Assembly: GCF_040183065.1 (NCBI RefSeq)
Contig: NC_091120.1
Span: 75,122,708-75,186,707 of the forward strand
Reading direction: 5' to 3'
DNA length: 64,000 bases
Source of the DNA: Periplaneta americana
Taxonomy: Eukaryota; Arthropoda; Insecta; Blattodea; Blattidae
Shown here: positions 19,883-31,349 of the stretch, one piece after another
How positions within the stretch are numbered: position 1 is the first letter of the stretch
How the letters are laid out: each line of letters opens with the position of its first letter
Position numbers and translations under genes: made by a program
The notes under the pieces: generated by a model
Seen by the model: the letters and a program-made list of their open reading frames with translations, nothing else
What the model was told of the DNA's origin: nothing
The model's database searches: none

Positions 19883-21777
19883 CACAGTGGTCTAGAATGC
19901 AAATTTAGCGGGACATATTAATAACTTTTCAGCTACCTAACAGATTTTTATGAAATTTTACACAGTAGTTACAGGTAGCATATATGTTTTGTATGCAAGC
20001 TGTCATTACATTGGTATAAGGGGAACTACCCCTTATAGGGGAGCCATTTAGACAAAATTAGAAACTTTTCTCCTATCTGACAGATTTTTATGAAATTTTA
20101 CAAAGCAGTTACAAGTAGCATATATGTTTTGTATACAAGCTCTGATTACGTTCGTATAAGGGGAACTATCCCTTATAGGGGGCGCAATTAGACAAAATTA
20201 GTAACTTTTCTCATATTTAACAGATTTTTATGAAATTTTACATAGCAGTTACAGGTAGCATATATGTTTTGTATACAAGCTCTCGTTACGTTGATATAAG
20301 GGGAACCACCCCTTATAGTGGGGGCGCAATTAGACAAAATTAGTAACTTTTCTCCTATTTAACAGATTTTTATGAAATTTTACAGAGCAGTTACAAGTAG
20401 CATATATGTTTTGTATACAAGCTCTCATTACGTTCGTATAAGGGGAACTACCCCTTATAGGGGGCGCAATTAGACAAAATTAGTAACTTTTCTCCTATTT
20501 AAGAGATTTTTATGAAATTTTACAAAGTAGTTACAGGTAGCATGTATGTTTTGTATACAAGCTCTCGTTACGTTGGTATAAGGGGAACTACCCCTTATAG
20601 GGGGGCGCAATTAAACAAAATTAGTAACTTTTCTCCTATTTGATAGATTTTTATGAAATTTTACAAAACAGTTACAAGGAACATATATGTTTTGTATACA
20701 AGCTCTGATTACGTTGGTATAAGGAGAACTACCCCTTTTAGGGGACACAATTAGACAAAATTAGTAACTTTTCTCCTATTTAACAGATTTTTATGAAATT
20801 TCACAAAGTAGTTACAGGTAGCACAAGCTTATTGTTTTGTATATAAGCTCTCATTACGTTGGTCTAAGTGTAACTACCCCTTATAGGGCGGCGCAATTAA
20901 ACAAAATTAGTAACTTTTGTCCTATCTAACAGATTTTTATTAAATTTTATACAGTAGTTACACTTAGTACATTTGTTTTGTGTACAAACTCTGTTTATGT
21001 TGGTATGAGCAGAAGTGCCCCTTACAGGGGGATGCATTTAGACAAAATCTTATGGGGGGGGGGAATGTAACATTTTAGGTACTATTGCACCTTTTGGACA
21101 CTCGGAAAGCTTATTTGGTACATAATTAACAAGCTGTCATCTTGAATTCCCTGAATTATACTGCGGAAGCAGATTCGGTTCACAGATATTGAAATAACTG
21201 CAACCGAGAAAAATTGCACTACTGCACCTCGAAAGAATAGTGCTCATAAATTATTACTTCCGCAAATCTGCGCACCTTAAGTCTAGATTTAAAATAGAGG
21301 TAAATAGTGGAGGAAGTGAAAAAAAATCATTTTTGGACGAACCAAAGGGGGTTTTTTTTTTCTCTACCTTAGGAAAGTCTGCACTCAATGGTTATATTTA
21401 TATTTTGTCCCGTGTCCATTCATGCTAATTTGACATGCTATAATAACATTAAATGTAACACAAACAAACAGTGTTACATACCTAAAGAACTACTTGACAT
21501 GTTGATACCAAATATGAATGGAATCGACCACTTACAACAGAGTTACAGCACAAGGAAAACAGCAGACTCGCGGTGCTTGCTGAGTAAGAATGCTGGGTGG
21601 TGAAATGTGGCATGTTACCGGCTTCTTATCTTGCTATGCAGCCACCTCTGCTGATTAAGATTATCAATTCAGTGTTACTCAATTATATAGGAAAAATAAT
21701 TTAAGGGTTTAATTTAATATCTTTACATGTCATTTTTCTCCATTTGTCCTCCTAAATATGAATTTTAGACCACTGTG
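19883..21777 (+). mobile_element. Transib-like non-autonomous transposon with RSS-heptamer ends
   Basis: The terminal inverted repeats begin CACAGTGGTCTAGAATGCAA (left) and CACAGTGGTCTAAAATTCAT (right, reverse complement), about 35 bp with few mismatches. The 5-bp duplication CGCCG flanks both ends exactly (19878-19882, 21778-21782). Starting with CACAGTG and making GC-rich 5-bp duplications are the hallmarks of Transib and RAG-type transposition. The interior is mostly a tandem array plus ~700 bp of unique sequence. No transposase ORF is recognisable, so it would depend on a trans-acting Transib. It landed in the second tRNA-like SINE unit. Confidence 0.7.
19925..21050 (+). repeat. Eight-copy ~140-bp tandem array inside the Transib-like element
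   Basis: The anchor CAGATTTTTATGAAATTTTA recurs at 19941, 20081, 20221, 20363, 20503, 20644, 20784 and 20930, a period of 140-146 bp. Most units hold ATAAGGGGAACTACCCCTTA(T), an 8-bp hairpin with a 5-nt loop, followed by AGGGG and GACAAAATTAG. The last units are the most diverged. Non-coding. Confidence 0.95.
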
Positions 21778-22083
21778 CGCCGGAGAGAATTTTTCTCCGT
21801 TCCATTACTCTTTCATCGTATGATGACGCAGAATATCTGCATGGAAATATCATATGTACTTCGGTACATTATAATAATATATATGATATACGTAAATCAC
21901 TTCGTGATTTAAGACGGCGCTTATTCCGTCGGATCCCGGCCAACTAGTCACTCATTACGAGTGCACCTCAGCACATGTGTGGACTTCGGTCCTATCTATG
22001 ACGTCGTGCAGAGGGCGGCCACCAGAGGGAACCCAAGAGTTGGAACTTAAAACTGAGACGATTCTTCCGATGCCGGGGTAGAA

Positions 22084-22155
22084 TCCAGTGTGGCTTAGTG
22101 GATAAAGCGTCAGCACGTTAGAGCTGAAAACCTGGGTTCAAATCCTGGTGCCAGA
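22084..22155 (+). tRNA. Third tRNA-Tyr-like SINE unit
   Basis: Same unit as at 19444 with a one-base insertion in the anticodon loop (ACGTTAGA, 8 nt). The B box GGTTCAAATCC is intact. It is followed by GAGAATTTTTCTCC and the 3' duplication. Pseudo-tRNA / SINE head. Confidence 0.6.
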
Positions 22156-22324
22156 GAGAATTTTTCTCCGTTCCATTACTCTTTCATCGTCACAGTATAG
22201 GTATTACAGCAACATGAACTTAATAAATTACAAGTAACCAATGAAAACAACAATGTTTCAAATAAAATAACAATAAATCTAAACATTTCCAACTGCATTC
22301 CTTGTGCAAACTCTCCGACTTCCG

Positions 22325-23015
22325 CATATAAGGGGACACTATATATTGAAATTTCTCGAAGTTCATTAGTTTTAAGAGTTCACAACAGTGAAATCAATAA
22401 CTACTATACTTACGAAGCTAGATTCACCAAATTTTGATCACTGGTATATCTGCTTAATAGTGACAAGTGTACAAAATTGCATCCGCCTATAATACGTGGT
22501 TTGCATTTTATTAAAATATTGATCTGCTTTCTATAAAAAGTCGCTTGCACTACAATTGACATTATTCTTAAGTGATTTTCACTTATATGGCTCCTTACAT
22601 ATATGGAATCAAAGCTTACTATAAGGTTTTGCTGTAAAATTAATAAGTAAATTACTAGAATTTTTATTATAAAAAATTAAAAAAAAATAGTCATAAAAGT
22701 TCCTAGTAATTTACCCATTCGCTGTACAGAAAATTCCAATAGTAATGTTTGTTCCAATGTACTCGTATATAAAGAATCTTATAAGTGAATATCAATGAAA
22801 AATAATGTAAATTGTGACGCAAGGGACTTTTTCCATTAAGCAATACACTATATAATTAAGTTATTAATAAAATGCAAACCACTTATCATAGAGAGAGACG
22901 AAATTTTGTGCATGTGTTATTATCAACCAGATATACTAGTGATAAACATTTTGTGAGTTTAGCTTTAAAAACATGGAAGTTAATAGTTTCAGTATAATGT
23001 CCCCAAGGATACACT
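22325..23015 (+). repeat. Foldback element with ~280-bp inverted arms
   Basis: The arms 22325-22610 and 22740-23015 are imperfect reverse complements. Examples are ACGTGGTTTGCATTTTATTA versus a reverse complement of TAATAAAATGCAAACCACTT, and GGGGACACTATA at the left edge versus TATAATGTCCCC at the right. The ~130 bp loop contains an AT-rich stretch. No ORF. Probably a hairpin MITE; target duplications are not clear. Confidence 0.7.
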
Positions 23016-23868
23016 GATGTGAGATTTTTTCATTTTTGGTAAAAAAAAAATCGTTTCTTTGTTTTTATCTTTAAAAATTCATTTATGATCTAAAGATGTC
23101 CTCTGCCAATTTTCATGACCATACGACCGGTCTTTCAGCTGTTTAGGGTCACATTTTTAAAAGGCTGCGGGCTCTGACTGTTAATTTAAATTCTCCGTCC
23201 ACGACCTCCACTCTGAATTCTGCGACCATTTTGGAAATTACGCTATATTTCATACATTATTTATTATATTAGATTTTCGATTGAGCCAGTGTAGCTTTCT
23301 TCATAGAATTCAACAGGTGTTAGACCTACTTCAAAGGCTGCTTTCCTTTAAAAGATATTCAGTTACAAAGGAGAGCACAACTCTTATCTAAAGGAATATT
23401 CCACTTGTTGCTAGTAGCCATAACAACATGTTTTCCATGCTTGGTTTTGTTTGTGATACAAGAAATATTTGCAAGTTTCTAACAGTTTTATTGTTAGTGT
23501 TATAATAGTGTCTACAGTCCATAGTGATTTGTAAATAATATTTATCTATTATAGTGTTTTCATAAGATTACATAATTTTTTTAGCCATCTTTATTTACTA
23601 GTGTAGGTTAGGTGTGCACAGCATGGTAGTTGTGTATAAGGATAAGTTCAGTATATAATATGCTAGGTCTATATGTTTCAAAATGCCTAGAAAATAAAAA
23701 AGACAGAGACCTGGTTCATTATTATTATCCCAAACTTTTGAAGTCAATTTTCTCCACTTTAATTTTCTGTAAATTTTGCATTGCTAAAAATGCTACTCTT
23801 TCTACAGATTCTGTACTACATGCATGATTTTTTGAATATGTTCTTAACAAAACTTACTATCAGTATTA
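23016..23868 (+). other. Unassigned AT-rich sequence
   Basis: No tRNA-like boxes, terminal repeats or coding motifs recognised. The short ORF at 23630-23827 has no known motif. Confidence 0.4.
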
Positions 23869-23941
23869 TAGTCCGAAGACAGGTTTGAACCTCGTAAGTA
23901 CCACCAATAAGACATCACCCATGAGACAACTAGGCCAGGAG

Positions 23942-23993
<52 letters not shown>

Positions 23994-24172
23994 TTTATGG
24001 GGTAGGATGGCAAGTTTCTTTCCCCCTCCAATGCATACTTCGCCAATTAGCTACATATTCCACTAATCAGACTTAAGATGCTTACAAACAATAATTGTCC
24101 TTCCTCTGACACATATCGTCAAGTGAGATGTACTAGCTGATTATATCTATATGCATATCAGCCAGAAGAGGT
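23869..24172 (+). repeat. Dispersed repeat, family D, copy 2, with an internal (ATA)n
   Basis: Colinear with 8145-8405. A pure (ATA)n tract at 23942-23991 sits at the position where copy 1 reads AAGATAATGGGG, so the microsatellite expanded inside this copy or the two copies derive from different expansion states. Confidence 0.75.
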
Positions 24173-24175
24173 ATT

Positions 24176-24964
24176 TTTTAATATTAAATTTTTTTACGCT
24201 CGAGTTGAATTTTTTCTGTTTTTATACTTTTAGTGCATTAAATATTTTAAATTATTTTTTTATAAAATAAAGAGGAAAATTGTATAGTAAGTTTCGTTTC
24301 TGAACGTCTGACACGTATGTAGACAAAAATTCTGGGCAAAATAGTAGCAATTTTTGACAACCTAAATTTACACAATTTAAAATTACAAATTAAAAGTACA
24401 AAATTTCACAGATCTACCTAGAATAGTTTAGAAAATTGAAATTTCAAATCAGTCTAACCTTAATAGGGTTTCTAGTTTCTACGGTCTTTGTATTTTCCAA
24501 TCGAGCCAAACAATACAATCTTGTCTCAAGAATGAATTCAGAACTTCACAAATATATTATGTCATTCTTGCAAATAGCAACTAGGATTAAATTCAGAAAT
24601 GCTTGATTTGAAAGGGAGAAGATGGTAAAAATTTGACACTGATCCTAATTGGTACGTGATTTTCATTTGTTTTATGTAGAAATATCATTGCTGAAACAAC
24701 TCAAATTCTAGATTAGTTTTATAAAAATATTTTTGAGCCCAAATTTTGAAAAAATAAATATTAAAATACAGTCATTCCTTCATCTCACAATGTACCGGTA
24801 TGCTCGCTTAGGTAGCGGATTGCTCCTTTTTATATTTTATAGTCACTTATTTCCTTTTTCTTTATTTCTTTCATCTTGTCACAGAGAAAACAAATGTGCG
24901 CTTTTTTCATTTCTCTGTGAACAGTTCTGAACATAGTAGCACTGCATTTTTTCGCATTTAAATT
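24176..24964 (+). other. Unassigned AT-rich sequence
   Basis: No features recognised. Confidence 0.4.
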
Positions 24965-26345
24965 CAGGGGCGTATATTGCGGATGTTCAAGGTGTGTGCT
25001 GAACACCCTGTAAATTCGGTAATCTCATTTTTTTATTTTAAGTTGTTTTATATAATGCAACAATAATTTTAATTTATCACAATTTAAATGCGTGGTAATC
25101 TCATTGGAAGTTGACGTATATAGTTCAAGACTAATTTTAATTCATAACCATTTAAATATTTTAAATGCCTGCTGGTTGAATGTGCACACCATCCCCAGAA
25201 TGGCTTTCGTTTTGTAACGTACGCTCTGCCTGACGAAGTGGGATGAGTTCTGGCATGGATATATTTATCCATGGTTCTGGTCTGGTTGTCCTGTCCGTAC
25301 AAAAGAACATCCCCTGCTGAGAGTTACTGCTATAATTCTCTGCGCGCGCAAGGTGGCATGGTGGGGATACTCGCTTCTCTCAAGCTCGCAGGTCGTCGTG
25401 TATACAGGCAGCTCAACTTGTCAATAGCGTTAAAAATATTGTGTTTGACGTGTGTGTTTACTGTTTGTGTGAGTGAATTTACTATGTTTAGGTTTTACTA
25501 GGGTTCATAGTTGTGTGCCAGCCAGTGTTGCCAAGTCAGCGGTTTTGTAGCTAAATCTGGTGTTTTAGGACTATGGTCAACTACAGAATTTTACCGTCAG
25601 CGGCTAGCTATTTATTTGGTGTTTTTTTATCATGCAGAGAGAGATGATATTTTAAAGTTTTTTTTTTCTGTAAAGACGTTATAATTTTTATATGTACTTG
25701 CGGACGATGTTAGTTAACCATAAACCAGAGTTTAGTATGGCATTAACACATTTTTTCATTGTGCGAGTATACAATATCAACGTTTTATGTTAACTCGATT
25801 TGGTGCAACCACGTCCATTTCCTGCCTCATTCATTGTTGTACAAATAGGCATTCCGCATTCATTAACTTCTTAATGTAATGTATGCATTGTTTTTGTGAA
25901 TGAAATGATGTATTTAATCAAAAGGAATAGATATTATTATTTTTCATTTATGATATATTATATAGGCTATTATTTATTTTATCATTCCGCATTATAGTTT
26001 ATGTAACACAGATAATTTTAAAACTTAAAACCAGACTCATTGTTGGCAGGCACGTCTTCAGCTCAGTGTGAAATCAGATTTCGAACCGACTGGTATGACT
26101 GTGAATGTGATTATTTCCGAAGTGTCCAGTATATTTTTTATCTACGTACTTCATTAAATTTTGAACAAATATGCCGCATAAAACTACATACGTACAAAAG
26201 TTTAGAGATGTGTTAAAAAAAAAAACAATGTGTTGAAAGATTGGGTGGAAGAAGTTACCGGTGATAGTTCGAAAGATCGGTGTAAATGATGTAAGGTGAT
26301 ATTAAATGCAAAATATTCAGACTTAATTACACATGCTGATAATAA
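24965..26345 (+). mobile_element. hAT element fragment (left end plus zinc-finger exon)
   Basis: CAGGGGCGTATATTGCGGAT at 24965 looks like a hAT terminus. At 26171-26345 the + strand begins MPHKTTYVQKFRDVLKK. After a slip in the A-run (26216-26226) it reads VLKDWVEEVTGDSSKDRCK, stop, CKVILNAKYSDLITHADN. That is a C-x2-C zinc finger of the kind (W..PV.GD..KA.CK.CK..L.A.YSDL..H) that precedes hAT transposases; the Trp between the cysteines has become TGA. No matching right end was found, so the 3' limit is unknown and the link between the end and the finger is inferred. Confidence 0.5.
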
Positions 26346-28024
26346 TACGGTTGGGGTGAACTTGTATCAATTTTTATTTACAGACTGAAATCTATAATGA
26401 AATATACAGTTTTGTACAAAATATCAGTGCGAATAATTGTAGCCCTGGGCAAAAACGCGAAATGAAATTATTTCCACAATAATTAGGAAGAAATGAAGGA
26501 ACTATATCCAGTAACACAGAAATAAATCCGCAGCAGCCATTGCAGCCAACAATTTAAAATCAAAATACCGCTCAGTGAAAGATTATATAGTAGCTCATGC
26601 TTCCACTAGAAACACTGCCATCTTGTGGTGACAAGACTTTGAAAATGCCTTTGAAATTAATAATAAAGTGACAAACCTGCCACCTTGCGTTTACTATACT
26701 AAAAGCCAGGTTATGAACCACGGCCGACTTGATGTTCCCTTTGCTTTTTTGTATACGGCCTTGACAATAGTAATATTTTCTTGAAATGGGATAATTTCTC
26801 AATTCCACCACGAGGCGCTGTCTGCCAAGCTCTGGTGTCCACAGAAGAAATACTCAATATGAATTAAAATAAATGATTAAAGAGTAATAATAACACTTAT
26901 AAATAATAAATAAGAAAATAATAAGTATTTTTATGTTTAGTTCTGTTAATTATGGTAAAAGAGTGAGTTTAAAAGCAGGGAAGGTACCACATAGTAACCT
27001 GTTCAGTTTAAGTAACATGATGACAGAGGCGTAATTTTGTAGTTCATTCGCTGAGTAGCACCCCTAGGCTAAACTGCGATGTTTCAAAGTAATCACTTGG
27101 GTAATTATTTACCATAACTTGTACTGAGTTTTATAATTTCACTCACTGCACTGATACATTCCACTTGATATTGCAGATTCAAGAATCATAGTTTCAAGAT
27201 TTTGCGACTCACTGGATTATAAGCCGCATTCTTCGAAGGAACAAGCTTTTCAGTTAAAGCTGCTGCAATGTTATCTAGAAGCGGCCTAACAAATTTCACA
27301 TTAATGATATTAGCAAGTCCCTTTTGGCAGTCTTCATCACAAATTGGCATTGCAAGAGAGGGCATCTACACAGTAACGGCTCAATTTCTGAACACAAATT
27401 TTCTAATATATTCTTGTTTGGTATTCTCTTTCGACGATTAAGCAGCTGATCTAGAATCAATTTTGCATGAATACTGCCTTCATCGGCCTCTTTCCATACA
27501 TTTTCTTGTTCTTTATGTGACGGATCTCTTTCAATTAGTTGAAGTTTTTCGGTTGTTTTCGTTATCTCATCTTGCTTCTCTTGTAACACCTAATTAAGTT
27601 GTGTAATTTTCACATGCAATCTGTTAATTATTTCTTTTTAGCTCCACAAAGTTGACGTCTGTTTGCGTCGCTTTATGGTCATTTTCTACTGGCAAGAAGG
27701 GAATGTCATTAACTGATGCTGAGCCACTCGGAACATCTTGGTCAAATAGTGAAAAACCAATATTACTAAAAGATTTGCATTTCTTGGGTGGAGGGAGATC
27801 AGTTTTAGTAACTGTTCGTCATGGTCTTCTGATATCTGCCACTTATACCTAGGATAATGAGGGAATATTGTTGGCACAGCATTTGGTTTTAATAGACTAA
27901 ATTTCCCATTATTAGAATAATCTTCTTCCCTGAAATGTAAACTACAAACGACTGAAGATGGGGAGTTGCTTTAGGAACAAAGTCTCGGCGTGAAATCACT
28001 TTAAGCCATTTTCGCATCTTTCCC

Positions 28025-28997
28025 TTACTTACTTACGGCTTTTAAGGAACACGGAGGTTCATTGCCGCCCTCACATAAGCCCGCCATTGGTCCCTATCCT
28101 GTGCAAGTTTAATCCAGTCCCTATCATCGTATCCCACCGCCCTCAAATCCATTTTAATATTATCCTCCCATCTACGTCTCGGCCTTCCCAAAGGTCTTAT
28201 TTCCTCTGGCCTCCCAACCAAAACTCTATATGCATTTCTGGATTCGCCCATACGTGCTACATACCCTGCCCATCTCAAATGTCTGGATTTAATGTTCTAA
28301 TTATGTCAGGTGAAGAATACAATGCGTGCAGTTCTGCGTTATGTAACTTCCTCCATTCTCCTCTAATTCCATCGCTCTTAGCCCCAAATATTTTTCTAAG
28401 AATCTTATTCTGAAACACCCTTAATGTCTGTTCCTCTCTCAAAATGAGAGTCCAAGTTTCACAACCATACAGAACAACCGGTAATATAACTTTTTATAGG
28501 TTCTAACTTTCCGATTTTTTGACTGCAGACTAGATGACAAAAGCTTCTGAACCGAATAATAAGAGGCATTCCCATATTTATTCTGCGTTTAATTTTCTCC
28601 CGAGTGTCATTTATATTTGTCACTGTTGCTCCAAGATATTTGAATTTTTGTCCACACCTATGGAGTAACGGTTAGCGCGTCTATCCGCGAAACCAGGTGG
28701 CCCGGATTCGATTCCCGGTCGGTGCAAGTTACCTGGTTGAGGTTTTTTCCGGGGTTTTCCCTCAACCCAATATGAGCAAATGCTGGGTAACTTTCGGTGT
28801 TGGACCTTGGACTCACTTCACCGGCATTATCACCTTCATCTCATTCAGACGCTAAATAGCCTAAGATGTTGATAAAGCGTCGTAAACTAACCTACTAAAA
28901 TAAAATAAAATATTTGAATTTTTCCGCCACTTCGAAGAATACAACTCCAATTTTTATATTTCCATTTCGTACAATATTATGGTCACGAAATATAATA
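28025..28997 (-). mobile_element. LINE-A copy, 5'-truncated, with 9-bp target duplication
   Basis: The minus strand carries the LINE-A 3' region: RWAGYVARMGESRNAYRVLV, GRPRRRWEDNIKMDLR, YVRAAMNLRVP and the AAGT tail at the 28025 end. Flanking ATCTTTCCC at 28016-28024 and 28998-29006 is an exact 9-bp duplication. It interrupts the THAP domain of P1. A SINE (28650-28909) is nested in it. Confidence 0.9.
28650..28909 (+). mobile_element. SINE family S2, copy 1
   Basis: The tRNA-like head has A-box-like GGAGTAACGGTTAGCG and B box GGATTCGATTCCC. The body has TACCTGGTTGAGGTTTTTTC, ACTTTCGGTGTTGGACC and CATTCAGACGCTAAATAGCC, with a (TAAAA)n 3' end. Exact 14-bp direct repeats ATATTTGAATTTTT flank it (28636-28649, 28910-28923), inside the LINE-A copy. 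A second copy is at 61120-61379. Confidence 0.9.
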
Positions 28998-29934
28998 ATC
29001 TTTCCCTGTCACTCGGATTCGTGGAATGATATTGCTCCTTCACTCTTTTTTTCTATTGGAAGTACACAATAGTACACAACAATACGTCACTTTGAATCAT
29101 AACACAATAAACTCACATACCAGTAGAAAGAAGCGCAATATTATTAATTAAAATCGTACAAGAAACCATACACACATTCCTCAGTGAACCTTGGGAGTCA
29201 GAGCCATCTGGCGGGAATTTCATATTTTCTCGATTACAGCTTTAAAACAGGGATCAAAATGAATTGTCAAGGCCGGTAAAGGAAAAGCGAAGCGAGCACA
29301 TCAAGTCGGCCGTGTATGAACCGATTAAACAGGAAGTAGATGTATTGGCGAGAGGAAAGTGCGGGTTAGAGGGGTAGCCTGTGCAGTGATGACACGTTGA
29401 GTGAGTGTGGGGGGGTGGAGGGGAGAACGAGAACGGAGCTTTTCATTGGACCTCGCGTGAAAATGTCGTCTGCTAATGAAAATCTGGCAACGTAATCAGG
29501 GAGACAGTGTAGCCAGTTCATTTGCAGTACAACGTGCATTACGAGTCGCATTTCGTACCGGCATTATTAGCTCGTGCTTTCTTAAAAACAGTAATTTTAA
29601 TTACTAATATTGTAGATAGTGTTATCGAGAACTATATACAGTAGTTATTTTAAACATATCGGTGACAAACGCTGAACACGCTTTGAATCTCGCGCCAATA
29701 TGTGGCAACAGAGCTCAGAAAGAGAGCAACAGAAAGTTGCTTCCGGTTTAGTCGGTTCATAACAACGAGTTAGAAAGAGAAGACTATAGAGTGGCCATGT
29801 TGTCCTGTACAGCGCTCTTTGCGGTGCCACCGCGAAACACGGCAGATCTGAACTAAGCGCCCACCTTTGTAAAAATTCGTCTGCTTACAATGTTGTATAA
29901 CGGAGGTAAGAACTACAAAGAAACGAAGAAAAAA

Positions 29935-30002
29935 CATGCCTGTTGTGTGTGATCCATATAACTGCAATGTCAAAAGGAAGAATACAACTGATATATCATA
30001 TT
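29935..30002 (+). pseudogene. THAP first exon-like fragment in P2
   Basis: MPVVCDPYNCNVKRKNTTDI followed by SYFH up to a GTAAAT donor-like site matches the THAP start MPxxCxxxxCxxx(R/K). The C-x4-C pair is present. The matching second half on this strand was not found; a second THAP half lies 1.4 kb away on the opposite strand. Confidence 0.6.
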
Positions 30003-31349
30003 TCATGTAAATTTTATGAAGCTAAGTCCATAGTTTTGTTAATTAGCAGCATTTTTTTCATGCATAATTGTGTAACAACGCCCGGCATAAACAAAATAAA
30101 TGATACACTGGTAATATACTTAAACTAAATACGGGTAAAACCACTACGATTTCATTTCAGACCCAGTGAAAAACAAATAGCAATACAATATTAAAATTGT
30201 ATTTCGACACCGGCATCCTTTATTTCTGCTCCTTCTGTCCTTACTGCTTATAGAAGAAGACGATGAGCTGTAGCTTATAAAAAGTAGGCCTATTTCGAAG
30301 ATAAACGATTAATCAAATAAATGGTTCACTAGTAATAAAGTTAAACTAAATACGGATAAAACCGCTACAATTCCGTTTCAAACCCAGTAATAGCAATCAA
30401 ATATTAAAATTGTATTTCGATACTCGCATCCGAAATAATGCAAAACTCAGGGGTAGGTCGTATTGTTGTTAGTATTTTGACTGGAAGGACATGAAAGAAC
30501 ATAATTGATCAGCCACGTGCACTAATGGGGTAAGTATAAATATATTTCGTAACTTCTTAACCCATTATTGTACGTGGGTGCTCAATTATACACTAATAAT
30601 AATCTGTGGTGCCACAGTCCTTGAAAGGCTCAGACAGACCAGATGGCTATTGGCCTCACGTTCACATTTCGATAATAATTATACTCTACTGTAAAAAAAA
30701 AACTGAAAGCGTGTTTGGTCATGTTTTACCCACGTTACAAGCTTGGAGGTAAAGGTTGTTTGCTACAGTTAGGGCCTACCAGAGTCTACTATATACAGTC
30801 GCGAAGGTCAATATGTAGTAAAAATGCAAACATGGGTAGTTGCCCACCACTAGGATCGCTACTATCGCCTCATCATCACAGATCTCTCCTAGCAGATGAC
30901 AAAATATGTTACACTTTCGTTGTCATGTTCTTTTGGAAAAATTAACACCTTCCTTCCATTATTGAAATATTAAATGGATAAAGTTAATTTATTATTTTAA
31001 TGAAGTATATTAAATTCCACCATAAACTCGATACCTGCAAGAAATAGGTTAATATTATTTTTGTTTGTGCAAAACGAACTGAAATTTACTATAATCGCTT
31101 CACTCATTCGAGATTATAGCGATAATGAACTATGAAACCAATAAATATTAATTTGCATTTCCCTTTACAACAATAATATAATAACAATAATGGAAATATG
31201 AATTAATGGGAGTAACTTACGTGTACCGGTACTTGTAGTGTAGGCTTACGTAGTTAACAAAGTGGGATGAAGTTAAGCAATAATAACCACACCAGAATTG
31301 AAATAAAACGTGATCAATAAATTTTATTGTAACAGATTTACTTTTTCTA

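Larger units (their letters stand above)
19352..22206 (+). mobile_element. Trimeric tRNA-Tyr-like SINE array (invaded by a Transib-like element)
   Basis: Three tRNA-like units start near 19444, 19814 and 22084. They are separated by a ~290 bp spacer seen twice (19515-19810 and 21783-22083, nearly identical). Removing the 1,895-bp insert gives a period of about 370 bp. The array is flanked by 19-bp direct repeats with one mismatch (CGTCACAGTATAGSTATTA; 19352-19370 and 22188-22206), as expected from LINE-mediated retroposition of a multimeric transcript. The spacer has no ORF. Confidence 0.7.
27296..29105 (-). pseudogene. THAP-domain transposase remnant of P1 (interrupted)
   Basis: Reading the minus strand around the LINE insertion. 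First comes a Cys-rich start near 29085 (CCVLLCTSNR in one frame), then SEGAISFHE, the THAP ISFH(R/E)FP motif. After the LINE come MRKWLKVISRRDFVPK, then VCSLHFREEDYSNNGKFSLL and KPNAVPTIFPHYP (the CSxHF and AVPTIF signature). A coiled-coil-like segment follows at 27589-27296 (MLQEKQDEITKTTEKLQLIE...). The catalytic RNase-H-like domain was not recognised. Several frameshifts. THAP is a C2CH zinc-coordinating DNA-binding domain of P-type and related transposases. Confidence 0.7.
26720..29313 (-). mobile_element. THAP-domain transposon P1
   Basis: The terminal inverted repeats start ACGGCCGACTTGATGT at the left and at the reverse-complemented right end, extending with drift to CGGCCTTGACAAT (~50 bp). 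The direct repeat is GTTATGAACC (26710-26719) on the left and GTATGAACC (29314-29322) on the right, a 10-bp duplication with one base lost. The minus strand carries a broken THAP-type ORF. A LINE-A copy with a SINE in it sits inside (28025-28997). P-superfamily elements usually make 8-bp duplications, so exact affiliation is open. Confidence 0.6.

Noticed and set aside
23885..24076. ORF with poly-Ile run
   Set aside because: It is the translation of the (ATA)n microsatellite; the same applies to poly-Asn/Leu ORFs at 34785-35000, 41221-41430 and 45839-46081.
27027..27070. CAGAGGCGTAATTTTGTAG as a hAT left end
   Set aside because: No matching right end or 8-bp duplication found; resemblance alone is insufficient.
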